A stretch of DNA of 64,000 bases from Novosphingobium sp. CF614 (GTDB lineage: Bacteria > Pseudomonadota > Alphaproteobacteria > Sphingomonadales > Sphingomonadaceae): contig NZ_FOOR01000001.1 in NCBI RefSeq assembly GCF_900113255.1, positions 434,001 to 498,000 on the forward strand, written 5' to 3'. Each line of letters opens with the position of its first letter. Positions within the stretch are counted from its first letter, which is position 1. A program made the position numbers and the translations under genes. The notes under the pieces are model-generated. The model was given only the letters and a program-made list of their open reading frames with translations. It was not told where the DNA came from and searched no databases. Below, in pieces: positions 47,399-56,367 of the stretch.

Positions 47399-47522
47399 GC
47401 GGGGATCTTCGGCGGCGTGTAGCAATTCCGGGTGCATCGCGCGAAGGCTAGCGTGCCGCCGCCATCGCGGCAATCGTCTTGGGAAAGCCGCCACGGACTG
47501 GATCCTCGCAGACCTTATACCG

Positions 47523-47609
47523 AGTCTCTTGAAGCGAGACTCATCTCCCCGCTCGTCGCCCGCGAGGCGGCGAAGGGAAGCGAACAGAAGTTCCGATCAG
47601 TGGACTTGG
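47523..47609. repeat. Dispersed intergenic repeat, copy 2
   Basis: AGTCTCTTGAAGCGAGACT, GCGAGGCGGCGAA, GGGAAGCGAACAGAAGTTCC and TCAGTGGACTTGG align with copy 1 at 42951-43106 but without its 70-base middle. It lies in the 254-bp divergent gap between dctA and nadC and may influence either promoter. Confidence 0.6.
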
Positions 47610-47652
47610 TATTGCTCGACAATTTCCTCCGAACGCGCGAAGGACGCTGGCC

Positions 47653-48528
47653 ATGAACGACTTTTCGATCCCCGGCTTCGATCTCGACGCGTTCGTGGCC
47701 GCCACCCTCGCCGAGGACCTTGGCCTCGGCCTGCCCGGTGGAGGCCATGACGTCACCTCGGAGAGCGTGATCGATGCGGATGCGCGGTTTGGCGGCACGA
47801 TGGATTCGCGTGACGCCATCACCGTCGCGGGCCTGCCGATCGCCGCGGCGTTCTTCCGCAAGCTCGATCCGGCCATGGAAATCGAGATTCTCGCCAGCGA
47901 AGGCGAGCGGGTCGCGCCGGGCACGGACCTCATGCGGCTGACCGGCAATGCCCGCGCCATGCTGACCGCGGAACGCTCGGCGCTCAATACCGTGCAGCAC
48001 CTTTCCGGCATCGCGACGATGACGCGGGAGTACGTCGACGCCATGAGCGGCGCGAACGGAAAGCCGGGAGCCGTCCTGCTGGATACCCGCAAGACCATCC
48101 CGGGCCTGCGCCACCTGGAAAAGTACGCAACCCGCATGGGCGGGGCGCAGAACCACCGCATGGGCCTGTGGGATGCGGCGATGATTAAGGACAACCACGT
48201 GGCCGTCGCCGGCGGCGTCGATCCGGCGGTGGCGCGCGCCAGGGCCGCGGGCGTGGCGCGGATCATCTGCGAAGTGGACCACCTCGAACAGATCGAACCC
48301 GCCATCCAGGCCGGCGCGCATCACCTGCTGCTCGACAACATGGGTCCGGACATGCTGCGCGAGGCCGTGACCCTGGTCGCCGGCCGCGTCCCCACCGAGG
48401 CTTCGGGCGGCGTCAACCTCTCGACCATCGCCGCGATTGCCGCCACCGGCGTCACTTACGTCTCGGTCGGCCGGCTGACCCAGAGCGCGCCGGCGGCCGA
48501 CATCGGGCTGGATTTCACGCCGCTTTGA
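47653..48528 (+). CDS. nadC: Nicotinate-nucleotide pyrophosphorylase (quinolinate phosphoribosyltransferase)
   Basis: This 291-residue enzyme converts quinolinate and PRPP to NaMN in de novo NAD synthesis. Motifs are ERSALNTVQHLSGIAT, LLDTRKTIPGLR, YATRMGGAQNHRMGL, IKDNHVA and CEVDHLEQ, with a late GGVNLSTI and VSVGRLTQSAP. The ATG at 47653 follows GAAGGACGC. Its stop overlaps the TTG start of the RNase T2 gene. No nadA or nadB is adjacent. Confidence 0.96.
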   Translation: MNDFSIPGFDLDAFVAATLAEDLGLGLPGGGHDVTSESVIDADARFGGTMDSRDAITVAGLPIAAAFFRKLDPAMEIEILASEGERVAPGTDLMRLTGNARAMLTAERSALNTVQHLSGIATMTREYVDAMSGANGKPGAVLLDTRKTIPGLRHLEKYATRMGGAQNHRMGLWDAAMIKDNHVAVAGGVDPAVARARAAGVARIICEVDHLEQIEPAIQAGAHHLLLDNMGPDMLREAVTLVAGRVPTEASGGVNLSTIAAIAATGVTYVSVGRLTQSAPAADIGLDFTPL

Positions 48529-49217
48529 AAGCTTTGGCGGCCCTGGTCGCGCTGCTTCCCGCGCCGGCATTGGCGCAGGCCTATCAGTGCGCCCTGCCTC
48601 GCCACCTCGTTCCGGTCGGCCCGGTGGCGCCCGACGGGCCGGTTCGCAAGCTGCCGGTTGCCGGCTATACGCTCGCCGCGAGCTGGTCTCCCGACTACTG
48701 CAAGACGAGCGGCGACACGCGCTCGATGCAGTGCTCGCGCCGCTATGGACGCTTCGGCTTCATTCTCCATGGCCTCTGGCCCGAGTCGAGACGCGGGCCT
48801 TCGCCGCAGTGGTGCGCCGCCGCGCCGGTTCCGCCGGCGAACCTGCTGCTGCGGCATTTGTGCATGACCCCTTCGCCCGGCCTGCTCGCGCACGAATGGG
48901 CCAAGCACGGCAGCTGCATGACGAGCCGGCCGGAAACCTATTTCAAGGTCAGCGCGATCCTGTGGAACGCGATCCGCTGGCCCGACGCCGACCGTCTTTC
49001 GCGCGAGCAGGACCTGACCGTGGGCGACTTGCGCGAGGAGTTCGTCGCGGCCAACAGCGGCTGGCGGCGCGACGCGGTGGGCATCGAACTCAGCCGCACC
49101 GGCTGGCTGCGCGAAGTGCGGCTATGCTACGCCAAGAACTTCCGCCCGACACGCTGCGCACCGTGGCAATTCGGACCTGCCGATACGGCGCCACTGAAGA
49201 TCTGGCGCGGGATATGA
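48525..49217 (+). CDS. Ribonuclease T2 family protein
   Basis: This is a 230-residue secreted endoribonuclease. The signal peptide MKALAALVALLPAPALAQA precedes CAS I at FGFILHGLWPES (H82) and CAS II at HEWAKHGSC (H123, E124, H128). At least four Cys pairs suit disulfides in the periplasm. The start is a TTG at 48525 that overlaps the nadC stop as TTGA, so translation is coupled. It scavenges RNA for nucleotides or phosphate. Confidence 0.92.
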   Translation: MKALAALVALLPAPALAQAYQCALPRHLVPVGPVAPDGPVRKLPVAGYTLAASWSPDYCKTSGDTRSMQCSRRYGRFGFILHGLWPESRRGPSPQWCAAAPVPPANLLLRHLCMTPSPGLLAHEWAKHGSCMTSRPETYFKVSAILWNAIRWPDADRLSREQDLTVGDLREEFVAANSGWRRDAVGIELSRTGWLREVRLCYAKNFRPTRCAPWQFGPADTAPLKIWRGI

Positions 49218-49223
49218 TGATGA

Positions 49224-49373
49224 GGGATCACGCAGAGACGCGGAGGCGCAGAGATGTTGCTTTGCGCCGCAGGCCCGTTTGCTGTTCACATCGTGGGCCA
49301 AACGCACCGTAAGAGGAAATGGGGCGGCTTCGCCGCGTAGCTTCTCTGCGCCTCCGCGTCTCTGCGTGATCCC
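49224..49373. repeat. Perfect 31-bp inverted repeat element
   Basis: Arms 49224-49254 and 49343-49373 are exact inverted copies (containing CGCAGAGACGCGGAGGCGCA) around 88 bases. The motif family (CGCAGAGACGC repeats) is dispersed in many proteobacterial genomes. It fills the gap between the RNase T2 and tadA stops, both of which approach it. Confidence 0.8.
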
Positions 49374-49379
49374 CGAATA

Positions 49380-49835
49380 TCACCGCCGCTCGCGAAAGAA
49401 CCCACGCAAGAGTTCCGCCGATTCGGCTTCGCCGATGCCGGGATAGACTTCGGGCCGGTGCAGGCATTGCGCATGCTCGAATACCCGCGCGCCATGTTCG
49501 ACCGCGCCGCCTTTGGGATCGGAGGCGCCGTAATAGAGCCGGGCGATTCGCGCGTGGGCGATCGCGCCCGCGCACATCGCACAAGGCTCCAGCGTCACCC
49601 ATAGCTCGCAGCCGTCCAGCCGCTCGTTGCCGAGCACACGGGCGGCGGCGCGAATCGCCTCGATTTCCGCATGGCTGGTGGGATCGTGCCGCTCGCGCGG
49701 CCCATTGCGGCCGATGGCGATTGCCACGCCGTCCTTGACCACGACCGCGCCGATCGGCACTTCACCCGAATCGGCGGCCTCCCGCGCTTGCGCAAGGGCA
49801 AGCTGCATATGTTCGGGGAGCGGCCAACGGATCAT
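49380..49835 (-). CDS. tadA: tRNA-specific adenosine deaminase
   Basis: This 151-residue zinc deaminase makes inosine 34 in tRNA-Arg(ACG). The active site is H55-A-E57 and P84-C85-A-M-C88, with GEVPIGAVVV before it; the C-terminal helix (ELLRGFFRERR) is typical of TadA. The ATG at 49835 gives the usual length; an upstream extension in frame overlaps the rpmB leader and is untypical. It is divergent from rpmB. Guanine deaminase is less likely. Confidence 0.9.
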   Translation of the reverse strand: MIRWPLPEHMQLALAQAREAADSGEVPIGAVVVKDGVAIAIGRNGPRERHDPTSHAEIEAIRAAARVLGNERLDGCELWVTLEPCAMCAGAIAHARIARLYYGASDPKGGAVEHGARVFEHAQCLHRPEVYPGIGEAESAELLRGFFRERR

Positions 49836-49949
49836 GCGGGACGCGCTAGCGCGCCAAATTCCGTCGCGCAACTTGACCTTGCCTGGGTGAATCGGTAAGG
49901 GCGCGCCTTCCCGTTCCGACGGCCACAGATTTTTCGAGCGAGAGTAGAT

Positions 49950-50234
49950 ATGTCCCGCATCTGCGAACTGACTGGCAAGAGCCGCCAGGTCGGCTGCAAC
50001 GTCAGCCACGCCAACAACAAGACCAAGCGCGTCTTCCTGCCCAATCTCCAGAACGTCACGCTGATGTCGGATGGCCTGGAGCGCAGCTTCAAGTTCCGCG
50101 TTTCGACCCACGGCCTGCGCTCGGTCGAACACAATGGCGGCCTCGACAACTGGCTGCTCAAGGCCTCGGACGAGAAACTGTCCTCGCGCGCGCTCAAGGT
50201 GAAGCGCGAACTTAAGAAGAAGCAGGCCGCCTGA
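49950..50234 (+). CDS. rpmB: 50S ribosomal protein L28
   Basis: The 94-residue ribosomal protein matches the alphaproteobacterial L28 pattern: [39 protein letters not shown] and a C-terminal [13 protein letters not shown]. It has two N-terminal Cys-containing positions only, so it is not the four-Cys zinc form. A rho-independent terminator follows at 50280-50311. The A/T-rich leader before the ATG has GCGAGAGTAG as ribosome site. Confidence 0.97.
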   Translation: MSRICELTGKSRQVGCNVSHANNKTKRVFLPNLQNVTLMSDGLERSFKFRVSTHGLRSVEHNGGLDNWLLKASDEKLSSRALKVKRELKKKQAA

Positions 50235-50279
50235 TCCACTCGCTCCCAGCCGGGAGCGTCGATCGGTGAGCGCGTGAAC

Positions 50280-50311
50280 AAGGCGTGCGGGGCTTCTCGC
50301 GCGCCTTTTTG
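50280..50311 (+). terminator. Rho-independent terminator of rpmB
   Basis: AAGGCGTGCG (50280-50289) pairs with CGCGCGCCTT (50298-50307), one G-U pair, 8-base loop, and the descending arm runs into TTTTT. It is placed 45 bases beyond the stop. Confidence 0.8.
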
Positions 50312-50336
50312 CGTGCCCGGGATCAATTTTCCGGGA

Positions 50337-51344
50337 TCAATTGTCCGGCCAGGGCAGGCGGCGCGGATCGACCGAAAGCTTCCAGAGCAGCGTCCGCTGC
50401 AGCCTGCGCATGCGGTTGTCGTCCGACATGAGCCAGACGGCGACCCTGCCGTCCGGTTGCGGCACGAGGCCGATCGCCTCGAAATTGTCGACCGGGAGCA
50501 CCGAGGCGAGCGAGGCCAGCGGTATCGAGTGCCAGACATGGCCGGGCCGGATCCGCGCGGTATCGGCAATCACGATTCGCCCGGCGAAGCGCATCGGCAG
50601 CGGCCACAGCAAGCGACGCATGAGGATGAGCGCGCGGCCATCGGGCAGCAGCGCCATGTCGACGACCGAGAAATTGTCCGGGCCGTCGAACAGGAACTTG
50701 CGGCCATCGGGGTGCAGGATCGGATCGCCATCGAACACGACCGCCTCATGCAGGCGCGAATCCCGCCACGATCGGGTGATCTCGCGAATCGTCACGAAGC
50801 GTCCATCGGGCAGCCGGGCCAACGCCTCGGGTCCCGTGTTCAGAGCCCACCCGGCCATGGCGGGGGACTTGATCCTGGCTTCCTCCACCAGTCTCGCATT
50901 CAGCCGGAAGATGGCGTTCCGGCCCTCCAGGCCCAGCCAGTACCGGCCGGAGGCGGGATCATGCGCGACCGATTCCACGTCGTGGTAGGAGTTGTCGCGC
51001 CCATGGGGCCCGAACTTGATCCAGCGTAGCTGTGGAACCGACGGCTTTGCGCCAGGCGGCGAGAACCGCATGTATCCGCCGGCGTCGTTGATCGCCAGGA
51101 TGCGGCCGTCCGGCAGCGGAACCATCGAGGAATACCCGAAGAACTTGCTATCGCGCGATTCGAGCTGCCAGGCCCCTTCGAGGTGGAACGGCCCGAGAAA
51201 GGGCGCCAGCATGCGCGCGGGCGGCATGGTGAGCGGCACGACGCTGACGCGGGGATCCCTGCAGATCGGCGCAGGAGGATCACGCATCCAGGTGATCGCC
51301 AACAAGGCCAGAAACGGGAACAGGAGAGCTATGTTGCGGCGCAC
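50337..51344 (-). CDS. Exported phytase-like esterase domain protein
   Basis: The 335-residue product has an N-terminal hydrophobic signal or anchor (residues about 4-20) and a beta-propeller-like domain of the esterase-like-activity-of-phytase family (PF13449): FFGYSSMVPLPDGRILAIND, YHDVESVAHDPASGRYWLGL and NFEAIGLVPQPDGRVAVWLM. The repeating LPDGR pattern is the blade signature. It is probably periplasmic or membrane-anchored; the substrate is unknown. The start is GTG at 51344. It ends 26 bp after the rpmB terminator, convergent with rpmB. Confidence 0.8.
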   Translation of the reverse strand: MRRNIALLFPFLALLAITWMRDPPAPICRDPRVSVVPLTMPPARMLAPFLGPFHLEGAWQLESRDSKFFGYSSMVPLPDGRILAINDAGGYMRFSPPGAKPSVPQLRWIKFGPHGRDNSYHDVESVAHDPASGRYWLGLEGRNAIFRLNARLVEEARIKSPAMAGWALNTGPEALARLPDGRFVTIREITRSWRDSRLHEAVVFDGDPILHPDGRKFLFDGPDNFSVVDMALLPDGRALILMRRLLWPLPMRFAGRIVIADTARIRPGHVWHSIPLASLASVLPVDNFEAIGLVPQPDGRVAVWLMSDDNRMRRLQRTLLWKLSVDPRRLPWPDN

Positions 51345-51403
51345 AATGCGTGATTAGACCGTTCCAGCGCCGCCGCAAGTTCCCAGAACGACGACCCGCG
51401 CGT

Positions 51404-52273
51404 TCAACGCATCGGGCCGGTGAACAATAGCGGATCGAGCCGCGCGTCCTGCCACTTGATCGACCAGTGCAAGTGCGGGCCGGTGGCGCGCCCGGTCATG
51501 CCGATCCGGCCGATCACCTGCCCCTGCTTCACATGCTCGCCCTCCTTCACCAGGATTTCGGAACAGTGCAGGAAGGCGCTGTTGAGGCCCATGCCGTGGT
51601 CCAGCATCAGCAGGTTGCCTTCCAACGTGAAGGGTTTCTCCGCCGCCAGGATCACCACGCCGTCGGCCGGCGCGACGAAGGGCGTGCCGCTGGCGCCGGT
51701 GGTGACGTCGATGCCCGAATGGTATGCTCCCGGCTCGCCCCGATAAACGCGCTGCGAACCGAAACGCCCGGAAATCCGCCCCTTCACCGGCCAGATGAAA
51801 TGCTGGCGCCAACCTTGCGCGCCCGTCACCAGGGCCCGCGCCACGTCGACCCGGGCCAGTTCGGGCCGCCGCAGCGCCATGAACGCCTCGGTCGGGCCGC
51901 CGGGCTTGCGCGGGATGTTGACGTTCTCGATCTGCCAGGCGCGCGGCGCCACGGCGAGTTGCTGCTGGCGCGCGGTGCCATCGGCCATCGTCACGCTCAG
52001 CGTCGCCTGCGGGCCGGCGTCGCGATCGAAGGCGGCGAACCAGGCGCCGTCGCGCGCCACCGCCACCGGCCGGCCATCGAGGGAAAGCGCCTTGGTGCCG
52101 GCGGGAGCAGTGCCGCGAATCCATCCACCCTGCGTCACTTCGCCCGAGAACAGGAGATGCGCCGGACGCGGTGGCAATTCCCCGGGAACGACCGGCGCCG
52201 CGCCGGCAACCGCGAACAGGATAGAAATCGCCGCGAGCCCGCCTGTCGCCGGCGAAATGCCGGTTCGCCTCAT
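51404..52273 (-). CDS. M23-family peptidase (LytM-type)
   Basis: This is a 289-residue exported protein. The signal peptide (about residues 10-26, LAAISILFAVAGAAP) is followed by an N-terminal beta domain and a LytM domain with zinc ligands H185 and D189 (YHSGIDVTT) and H267-L-H269 (GPHLHWSIKW). Complete ligands suggest an active endopeptidase cleaving peptidoglycan cross-links. Its ATG at 52273 overlaps the stop of the DUF2093 gene by 4 bp (ATGA), so the two are coupled in a xseA-DUF2093-M23 minus-strand series, the usual sphingomonad order. Confidence 0.9.
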   Translation of the reverse strand: MRRTGISPATGGLAAISILFAVAGAAPVVPGELPPRPAHLLFSGEVTQGGWIRGTAPAGTKALSLDGRPVAVARDGAWFAAFDRDAGPQATLSVTMADGTARQQQLAVAPRAWQIENVNIPRKPGGPTEAFMALRRPELARVDVARALVTGAQGWRQHFIWPVKGRISGRFGSQRVYRGEPGAYHSGIDVTTGASGTPFVAPADGVVILAAEKPFTLEGNLLMLDHGMGLNSAFLHCSEILVKEGEHVKQGQVIGRIGMTGRATGPHLHWSIKWQDARLDPLLFTGPMR

Positions 52274-52473
52274 GCCTGCCCGAGCAGGCGCCGGGTGGCG
52301 ATCTCCGCGCTGGCATAGGCTTCCTGCAGGTCGACGCTCCAGTACCGCAGCGCCTCGAGCGGGATCCTTTCGCCGGTCACGGCGCAATTCACGTAGTGCC
52401 CGGGGCTCACCACGCGGAATCCGTTGGGGCCGTAGCTGAGCGTCGCGGGGCGATCGGTGGAGGACATGAGCAT
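52270..52473 (-). CDS. DUF2093 protein
   Basis: The 67-residue protein has the DUF2093 core GHYVNCAVTGERIPLEALRY WSVDLQEAYAS followed by AEIATRRLLG. The single Cys and the ERIPLEALRYW stretch are the family hallmark. The gene lies between xseA and the M23 peptidase gene with an ATGA overlap to the latter. The function is unknown; it is nearly universal in alphaproteobacteria at this place. Confidence 0.87.
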   Translation of the reverse strand: MLMSSTDRPATLSYGPNGFRVVSPGHYVNCAVTGERIPLEALRYWSVDLQEAYASAEIATRRLLGQA

Positions 52474-52499
52474 TGGCGGCTCCTAGCAAAGCCTTGCGG

Positions 52500-53990
52500 T
52501 CAGAACAAATCGCCCTGTCGCGGCGCGTCGGGCTTTGGCCGCGCCGGCTTGCGCGGGTGCCCGGCATCGGGCGCCATCGCGCCTGAACCGGTCGTGACCG
52601 CAAGCTCGCCGTCGTGGAACTCCAATACCAGCGCCGGTTCCAGGGCCGCCCGCTCGCGACTGGTCAGCGCCTGTCCGCCGGGCATCTTGACCAGCGCATA
52701 GCCGCGCAGGAGGGGCAAGCGGGGGTCCAACTGGGGTAGAACCCGGGCGACCGGTGCCAGACCGTCGCGTGCCAGCGTCCAGCGCCGGCTGAGCAACCGT
52801 GACGTCAGTCCCGCGTGTCGCAGGCGCTCCCGGCTGGCCTGCACCCGGTGACGCAGCAGCGGCAGCGACAGCTTCGCCGCAGTGTGGCCGAGACGCTCGC
52901 GCTTGGTACGCTCCTGCTCTCGCAGGCCGCGCCGCAAGCGTTCGGAAAGTTCATCGAGCTTCTGCGCCTTCGCCTGGAGGATGGTTTCGGGCCTGGGCAG
53001 GCGCTGCACCCGCGCGTCCAGCCGCTCGCGCCCGAGCGTGACCGGACGCAGCGCGCAGCGGCGCTTGCGCAGGGCCAGTTCATCGAGCTGGATTTGCAGC
53101 TCGGCGCGCACCGGCACCGCGATTTCGGCAGCGGCGGTGGGCGTGGGCGCGCGGCGGTCGGCGGCGTGGTCGCACAAGGTGGTATCGGTCTCGTGCCCGA
53201 CCGCCGAGATCACCGGAATACGCGATTCGGCCACCGCGCGCACGACGATTTCCTCGTTGAAGCTCCACAGGTCCTCGATCGAACCGCCGCCGCGCGCGAC
53301 GATGACGAGGTCCGGACGCGGGATCGGACCGCCGGGAGCAATCGCGGAGAACCCGCGCACCGCGTCCGCGATCTGCTGCGCCGCGCCCTCGCCCTGGACC
53401 AGCACCGGCCAGACCAGCACCCGGCTGGGGAAGCGATCACCAAGGCGGTGGAGGATGTCGCGGATCACCGCGCCGGTGGGCGATGTCACCACGCCGATCA
53501 CATCGGGCAGGAACGGCAGCGCGCGCTTGCGCTCGGGCGCGAAGAGCCCCTCGGCCGCCAGCCGCAAGCGCAGTTTTTCCAGCAGCGCCAGCAGGGCGCC
53601 TTCGCCCGCGATCTCCATCGATTCGATGACGATCTGGTATTTCGACCGGCCGGGATAAGTGGTGAGCTTGCCGGTGGCGATGACTTCGATGCCATCCTCC
53701 GGCCGGAACGCCAGGCGCTGCGCGCCGCCGCGCCACATGACGCCGTCGATCACCGCCTTGTCGTCCTTCAGCGCGCAGTAGAGGTGGCCGGAAGCCGCGC
53801 GCTTGACCCCAGAAAGCTCGCCGCGCAGGCGCACGAAGCCGAAGCGATCCTCCACCGTGCGCTTGAGCAGCGCCGAAATCTCGCTGATGGTGAGCGGCGC
53901 GGCGTTGTCCCCGGCGGTTCCCTTCGCTACCAGCCCCCCCGATCGACCGTTTTCGTATTCGTCGTCTTCGAAAGATTGATTGAAAGGCAC
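52500..53990 (-). CDS. xseA: Exodeoxyribonuclease VII large subunit
   Basis: This 496-residue nuclease subunit degrades single-stranded DNA to oligonucleotides. The N-terminal OB fold ([36 protein letters not shown]) is followed by the catalytic domain with [31 protein letters not shown] and [20 protein letters not shown]. The long coiled coil then binds XseB. The start is GTG at 53990; it has no strong ribosome site, and its start lies only 6 bp from the divergent purD ATG. A later start would cut into the acidic N-terminal segment that many alphaproteobacterial XseA proteins have. Confidence 0.93.
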   Translation of the reverse strand: MPFNQSFEDDEYENGRSGGLVAKGTAGDNAAPLTISEISALLKRTVEDRFGFVRLRGELSGVKRAASGHLYCALKDDKAVIDGVMWRGGAQRLAFRPEDGIEVIATGKLTTYPGRSKYQIVIESMEIAGEGALLALLEKLRLRLAAEGLFAPERKRALPFLPDVIGVVTSPTGAVIRDILHRLGDRFPSRVLVWPVLVQGEGAAQQIADAVRGFSAIAPGGPIPRPDLVIVARGGGSIEDLWSFNEEIVVRAVAESRIPVISAVGHETDTTLCDHAADRRAPTPTAAAEIAVPVRAELQIQLDELALRKRRCALRPVTLGRERLDARVQRLPRPETILQAKAQKLDELSERLRRGLREQERTKRERLGHTAAKLSLPLLRHRVQASRERLRHAGLTSRLLSRRWTLARDGLAPVARVLPQLDPRLPLLRGYALVKMPGGQALTSRERAALEPALVLEFHDGELAVTTGSGAMAPDAGHPRKPARPKPDAPRQGDLF

Positions 53991-53996
53991 GGGGTA

Positions 53997-55280
53997 ATGA
54001 ACATCCTTCTTCTGGGCTCGGGCGGCCGCGAACATGCGCTGGCCTGGAAGCTGGTGCAATCCCCGCTTTGCGGCAGGCTCTGGGCCGCACCCGGAAATCC
54101 GGGGATTGCCCAGGACGCGACGTGCGTTTCGCTCGACGCCGCCGATCACGCCGCCGTCATCGCCTTCTGCGAGGAAAAGACGATCGGCCTCGTCGTCATC
54201 GGCCCCGAGGCACCGCTGGTCGACGGGCTTGCCGATTCGCTGCGCGACAAGGGCTTCGCGGTGTTCGGGCCGAGCCAGGCGGCGGCCCAGCTCGAAGGTT
54301 CGAAAGGCTTCACCAAGGACTTGTGCGCGCGGGCCAATATCCCGACCGGCGGTTATGTGCGCGTCTCCAGCGAAGCCGATGGCATCGCGGCATTGGAAAA
54401 GTTCGGCGCGCCGGTGGTCGTCAAGGCCGATGGCCTGGCCGCCGGCAAGGGCGTCACCGTCGCCATGACCATGGCCGAAGCCGAGGACGCGGTGCGCGAC
54501 ATATTCGCCGGGCGCTTTGGCGAGGCCGGCGCCGAAGCCGTGATCGAAGAGTTCCTCGAAGGCGAGGAAGCCAGCTTCTTCGCCCTCACCGACGGCGCCA
54601 CCATCGTCGCGTTCGCCTCGGCCCAGGACCACAAGCGCGTGGGCGACGGCGATACCGGGCCCAATACCGGCGGCATGGGCGCCTACAGCCCCGCCCCGGT
54701 GCTCACCCCCGTGCTGGAAGCCGAGGCGATGACGCGCATCATCGCGCCGACCGTCAAGACCCTGGCGGACGAAGGCATGCCTTATTCGGGCGTGCTGTTC
54801 CTGGGCCTGATGCTGACCCGCGACGGCCCCAAGCTGATCGAATACAACTGCCGCTTCGGCGATCCCGAATGCCAGGTGATGATGATGCGGCTGGAAAGCG
54901 ATCTTGTCGAACTGCTGCACGCCTGCGCGGAGAACCGGCTGGGCGCGATCCAGCCCCCGCGCTTTTCCGACCAGACCGCGCTGACCGTGGTCATGGCCAC
55001 CCGCGGCTATCCCGGCACGCCCGACAAGGGCGGCGCGATCGACGGTCTCGCGGCCGCCGAGGCAGAGGGCGCGAAAGTGTTCCACGCCGGCACCGCGCTG
55101 AAGGACGGCCGGCTCGTCGCCAGCGGCGGGCGCGTGCTCAACGTGACGGCCTGCGGGGCTTCGGTGAGCGAGGCGCAGCACCGGGCCTATGCGGCGGTCG
55201 ATGCGATTTCCTTCCCCACCGGCTTCTGCCGGCGCGACATCGGCTGGCGCGAAGCGGCGCGCGAATCCAGTGTTGTTTAG
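53997..55280 (+). CDS. purD: Phosphoribosylamine-glycine ligase (GARS)
   Basis: This 427-residue ATP-grasp enzyme makes GAR in purine synthesis. It has the N-terminal [33 protein letters not shown], the grasp loop [27 protein letters not shown] and [13 protein letters not shown]. The length is standard. It starts at 53997, 6 bp from the xseA start on the other strand, so its promoter must lie within xseA or in the shared start zone. A hypothetical gene overlaps its 3' end by 11 bp. Confidence 0.97.
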   Translation: MNILLLGSGGREHALAWKLVQSPLCGRLWAAPGNPGIAQDATCVSLDAADHAAVIAFCEEKTIGLVVIGPEAPLVDGLADSLRDKGFAVFGPSQAAAQLEGSKGFTKDLCARANIPTGGYVRVSSEADGIAALEKFGAPVVVKADGLAAGKGVTVAMTMAEAEDAVRDIFAGRFGEAGAEAVIEEFLEGEEASFFALTDGATIVAFASAQDHKRVGDGDTGPNTGGMGAYSPAPVLTPVLEAEAMTRIIAPTVKTLADEGMPYSGVLFLGLMLTRDGPKLIEYNCRFGDPECQVMMMRLESDLVELLHACAENRLGAIQPPRFSDQTALTVVMATRGYPGTPDKGGAIDGLAAAEAEGAKVFHAGTALKDGRLVASGGRVLNVTACGASVSEAQHRAYAAVDAISFPTGFCRRDIGWREAARESSVV

Positions 55281-55803
55281 GCACTCGAACGCCGTCCTGA
55301 AGCTTTCGCTGGCGCTGGCGGCACTGCTCGCCGGCGGCGGCATCGGCTTCTACTATGGCATCTTCCTGCCCTCGCAGGAGGTGCGCCGACAGGCCCGGGA
55401 GCTTGCCGACAAAGAGGCCGCCGCCGCGGCCGCCAGCAGCGCCCTGGCCGAGCAGGCGCGCCGCCAGCAGGCCGCCCAGGCCGAATACGAGGACTGCGTG
55501 AACTTCGCCGAGCTGTCGTACAAGCAGCGCTGGGCCCAAAGCTGCCAGAACCTGCACGACGCGGACCAATCAGCCTACGAGGATTGCGCGGACGACGTGT
55601 TCAGCACCGAAGCCGGCTGCCGCGCCAAGCACCCGATCCGCCCCGAACACGACTGCGCGCTACCCGCACAAGTCGCCCAGGGACTCACCGGCGCGCGCGA
55701 CCAGCGCAAGGCGGAATGCCTGGGCCGATTGCAGGCGCTGCAAGGCGGTGGGGCCCGCCAGGCGGCACCGTCGGCGGAGGGAACCGGCGCGCTGTTGGAG
55801 TGA
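55270..55803 (+). CDS. Membrane-anchored coiled-coil hypothetical protein
   Basis: The 177-residue protein has one N-terminal TM segment (about residues 10-35, [20 protein letters not shown]), an alanine/glutamate/glutamine-rich coiled coil ([20 protein letters not shown]), and a Cys-rich end ([43 protein letters not shown]). The even Cys set suits disulfides outside the membrane. The start is likely GTG at 55270, overlapping purD by 11 bp and hence coupled. I do not recognise a family. Confidence 0.6.
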   Translation: MLFRHSNAVLKLSLALAALLAGGGIGFYYGIFLPSQEVRRQARELADKEAAAAAASSALAEQARRQQAAQAEYEDCVNFAELSYKQRWAQSCQNLHDADQSAYEDCADDVFSTEAGCRAKHPIRPEHDCALPAQVAQGLTGARDQRKAECLGRLQALQGGGARQAAPSAEGTGALLE

Positions 55804-55855
55804 TTTCAGGCGGCTGGAACCAGTCGGCGAATTGGCGGTTTTCGTTGCGTTTCGA

Positions 55856-56131
55856 TCAGGGCTCGAACGAGCCCGGCAGATCGCGGCAGGCCAGCACCAT
55901 TCGGGCGATCTCGATGACGGGTACTTCCCACGGATGGACCGAGAGCAGGCGATCCACGGCGGCCAGCAATGCCGGATCGTCCGGCGCGCAAGGCGCATGG
56001 ACCGAAACGGTCACCGTCGGCGAGAGGCTGGCCTTGCCGGCCTTGCCCAGGATCGGCCGGGCATCGGCGCCGGGCCGAAAGCTTTCCCAGCCGATCCCGA
56101 TCTCCATGTCATGCGGTGCACCGCATGACAT
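55856..56131 (-). pseudogene. C-terminal fragment of a split CutA/NIF3-like gene
   Basis: About 83 residues read MEIGIGWESFRPGADARP, then VTVSVHAPCAPDDPALLAAV and LLSVHPWEVPVIEIARMVLA to a stop. The HPWEVP-type motif is typical of the CutA/NIF3-like alpha/beta fold (compare HPYEEP). The N-terminal part of this protein is at 57118-57309 on the same strand, ending abruptly at the inserted element. The first eight codons of the fragment come from the palindrome at 56103-56134. The fragment has no ribosome site of its own and is unlikely to be expressed. The family call is inferred from the motif and from the two halves joining logically. Confidence 0.6.
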
Positions 56132-56134
56132 GGA
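56103..56134. repeat. 32-bp perfect palindrome at element edge
   Basis: The 16-base halves (TCCATGTCATGCGGTG and its complement) are exact with no spacer, centre at 56118/56119. It overlaps the left inverted end of the GST element by three bases and contains the artificial start of the split gene fragment. It could be a recombinase crossover site or a remnant of the insertion event. Confidence 0.85.
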
Positions 56135-56162
56135 TTATGCGTAGTGCGCTATTATGCGGAGT
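56132..56162 (+). repeat. Left 31-bp inverted end of the GST element
   Basis: It differs from the right end at only three positions (5, 14 and 18 of 31). It contains GCGTAGTGCG followed by ATTATGCGGAG. The first three bases overlap the palindrome at 56103-56134. Confidence 0.8.
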
Positions 56163-56367
56163 TACGCGTTGAGGACGGCGGTTTTCCGCCCGATCTGTTG
56201 GCTCGCACGCCGCATGATAGTATACCCGCAACAGTGGCCAACTTGCCTGATAAGGCCGGATGAGCTAATGAGGGACGTCCGCGTAACTGGCGAGAAAGAT
56301 GGGGCACCATCGGGGAGCGTGGGCATTAGCCGCCGCTCGCCTGGGCATCTTCACTGAGGAGGCCCGC

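Noticed and set aside
52815-53996. Long plus-strand frame running into purD
   Set aside because: The upstream part is antisense of xseA; GARS homology starts at the ATG at 53997.
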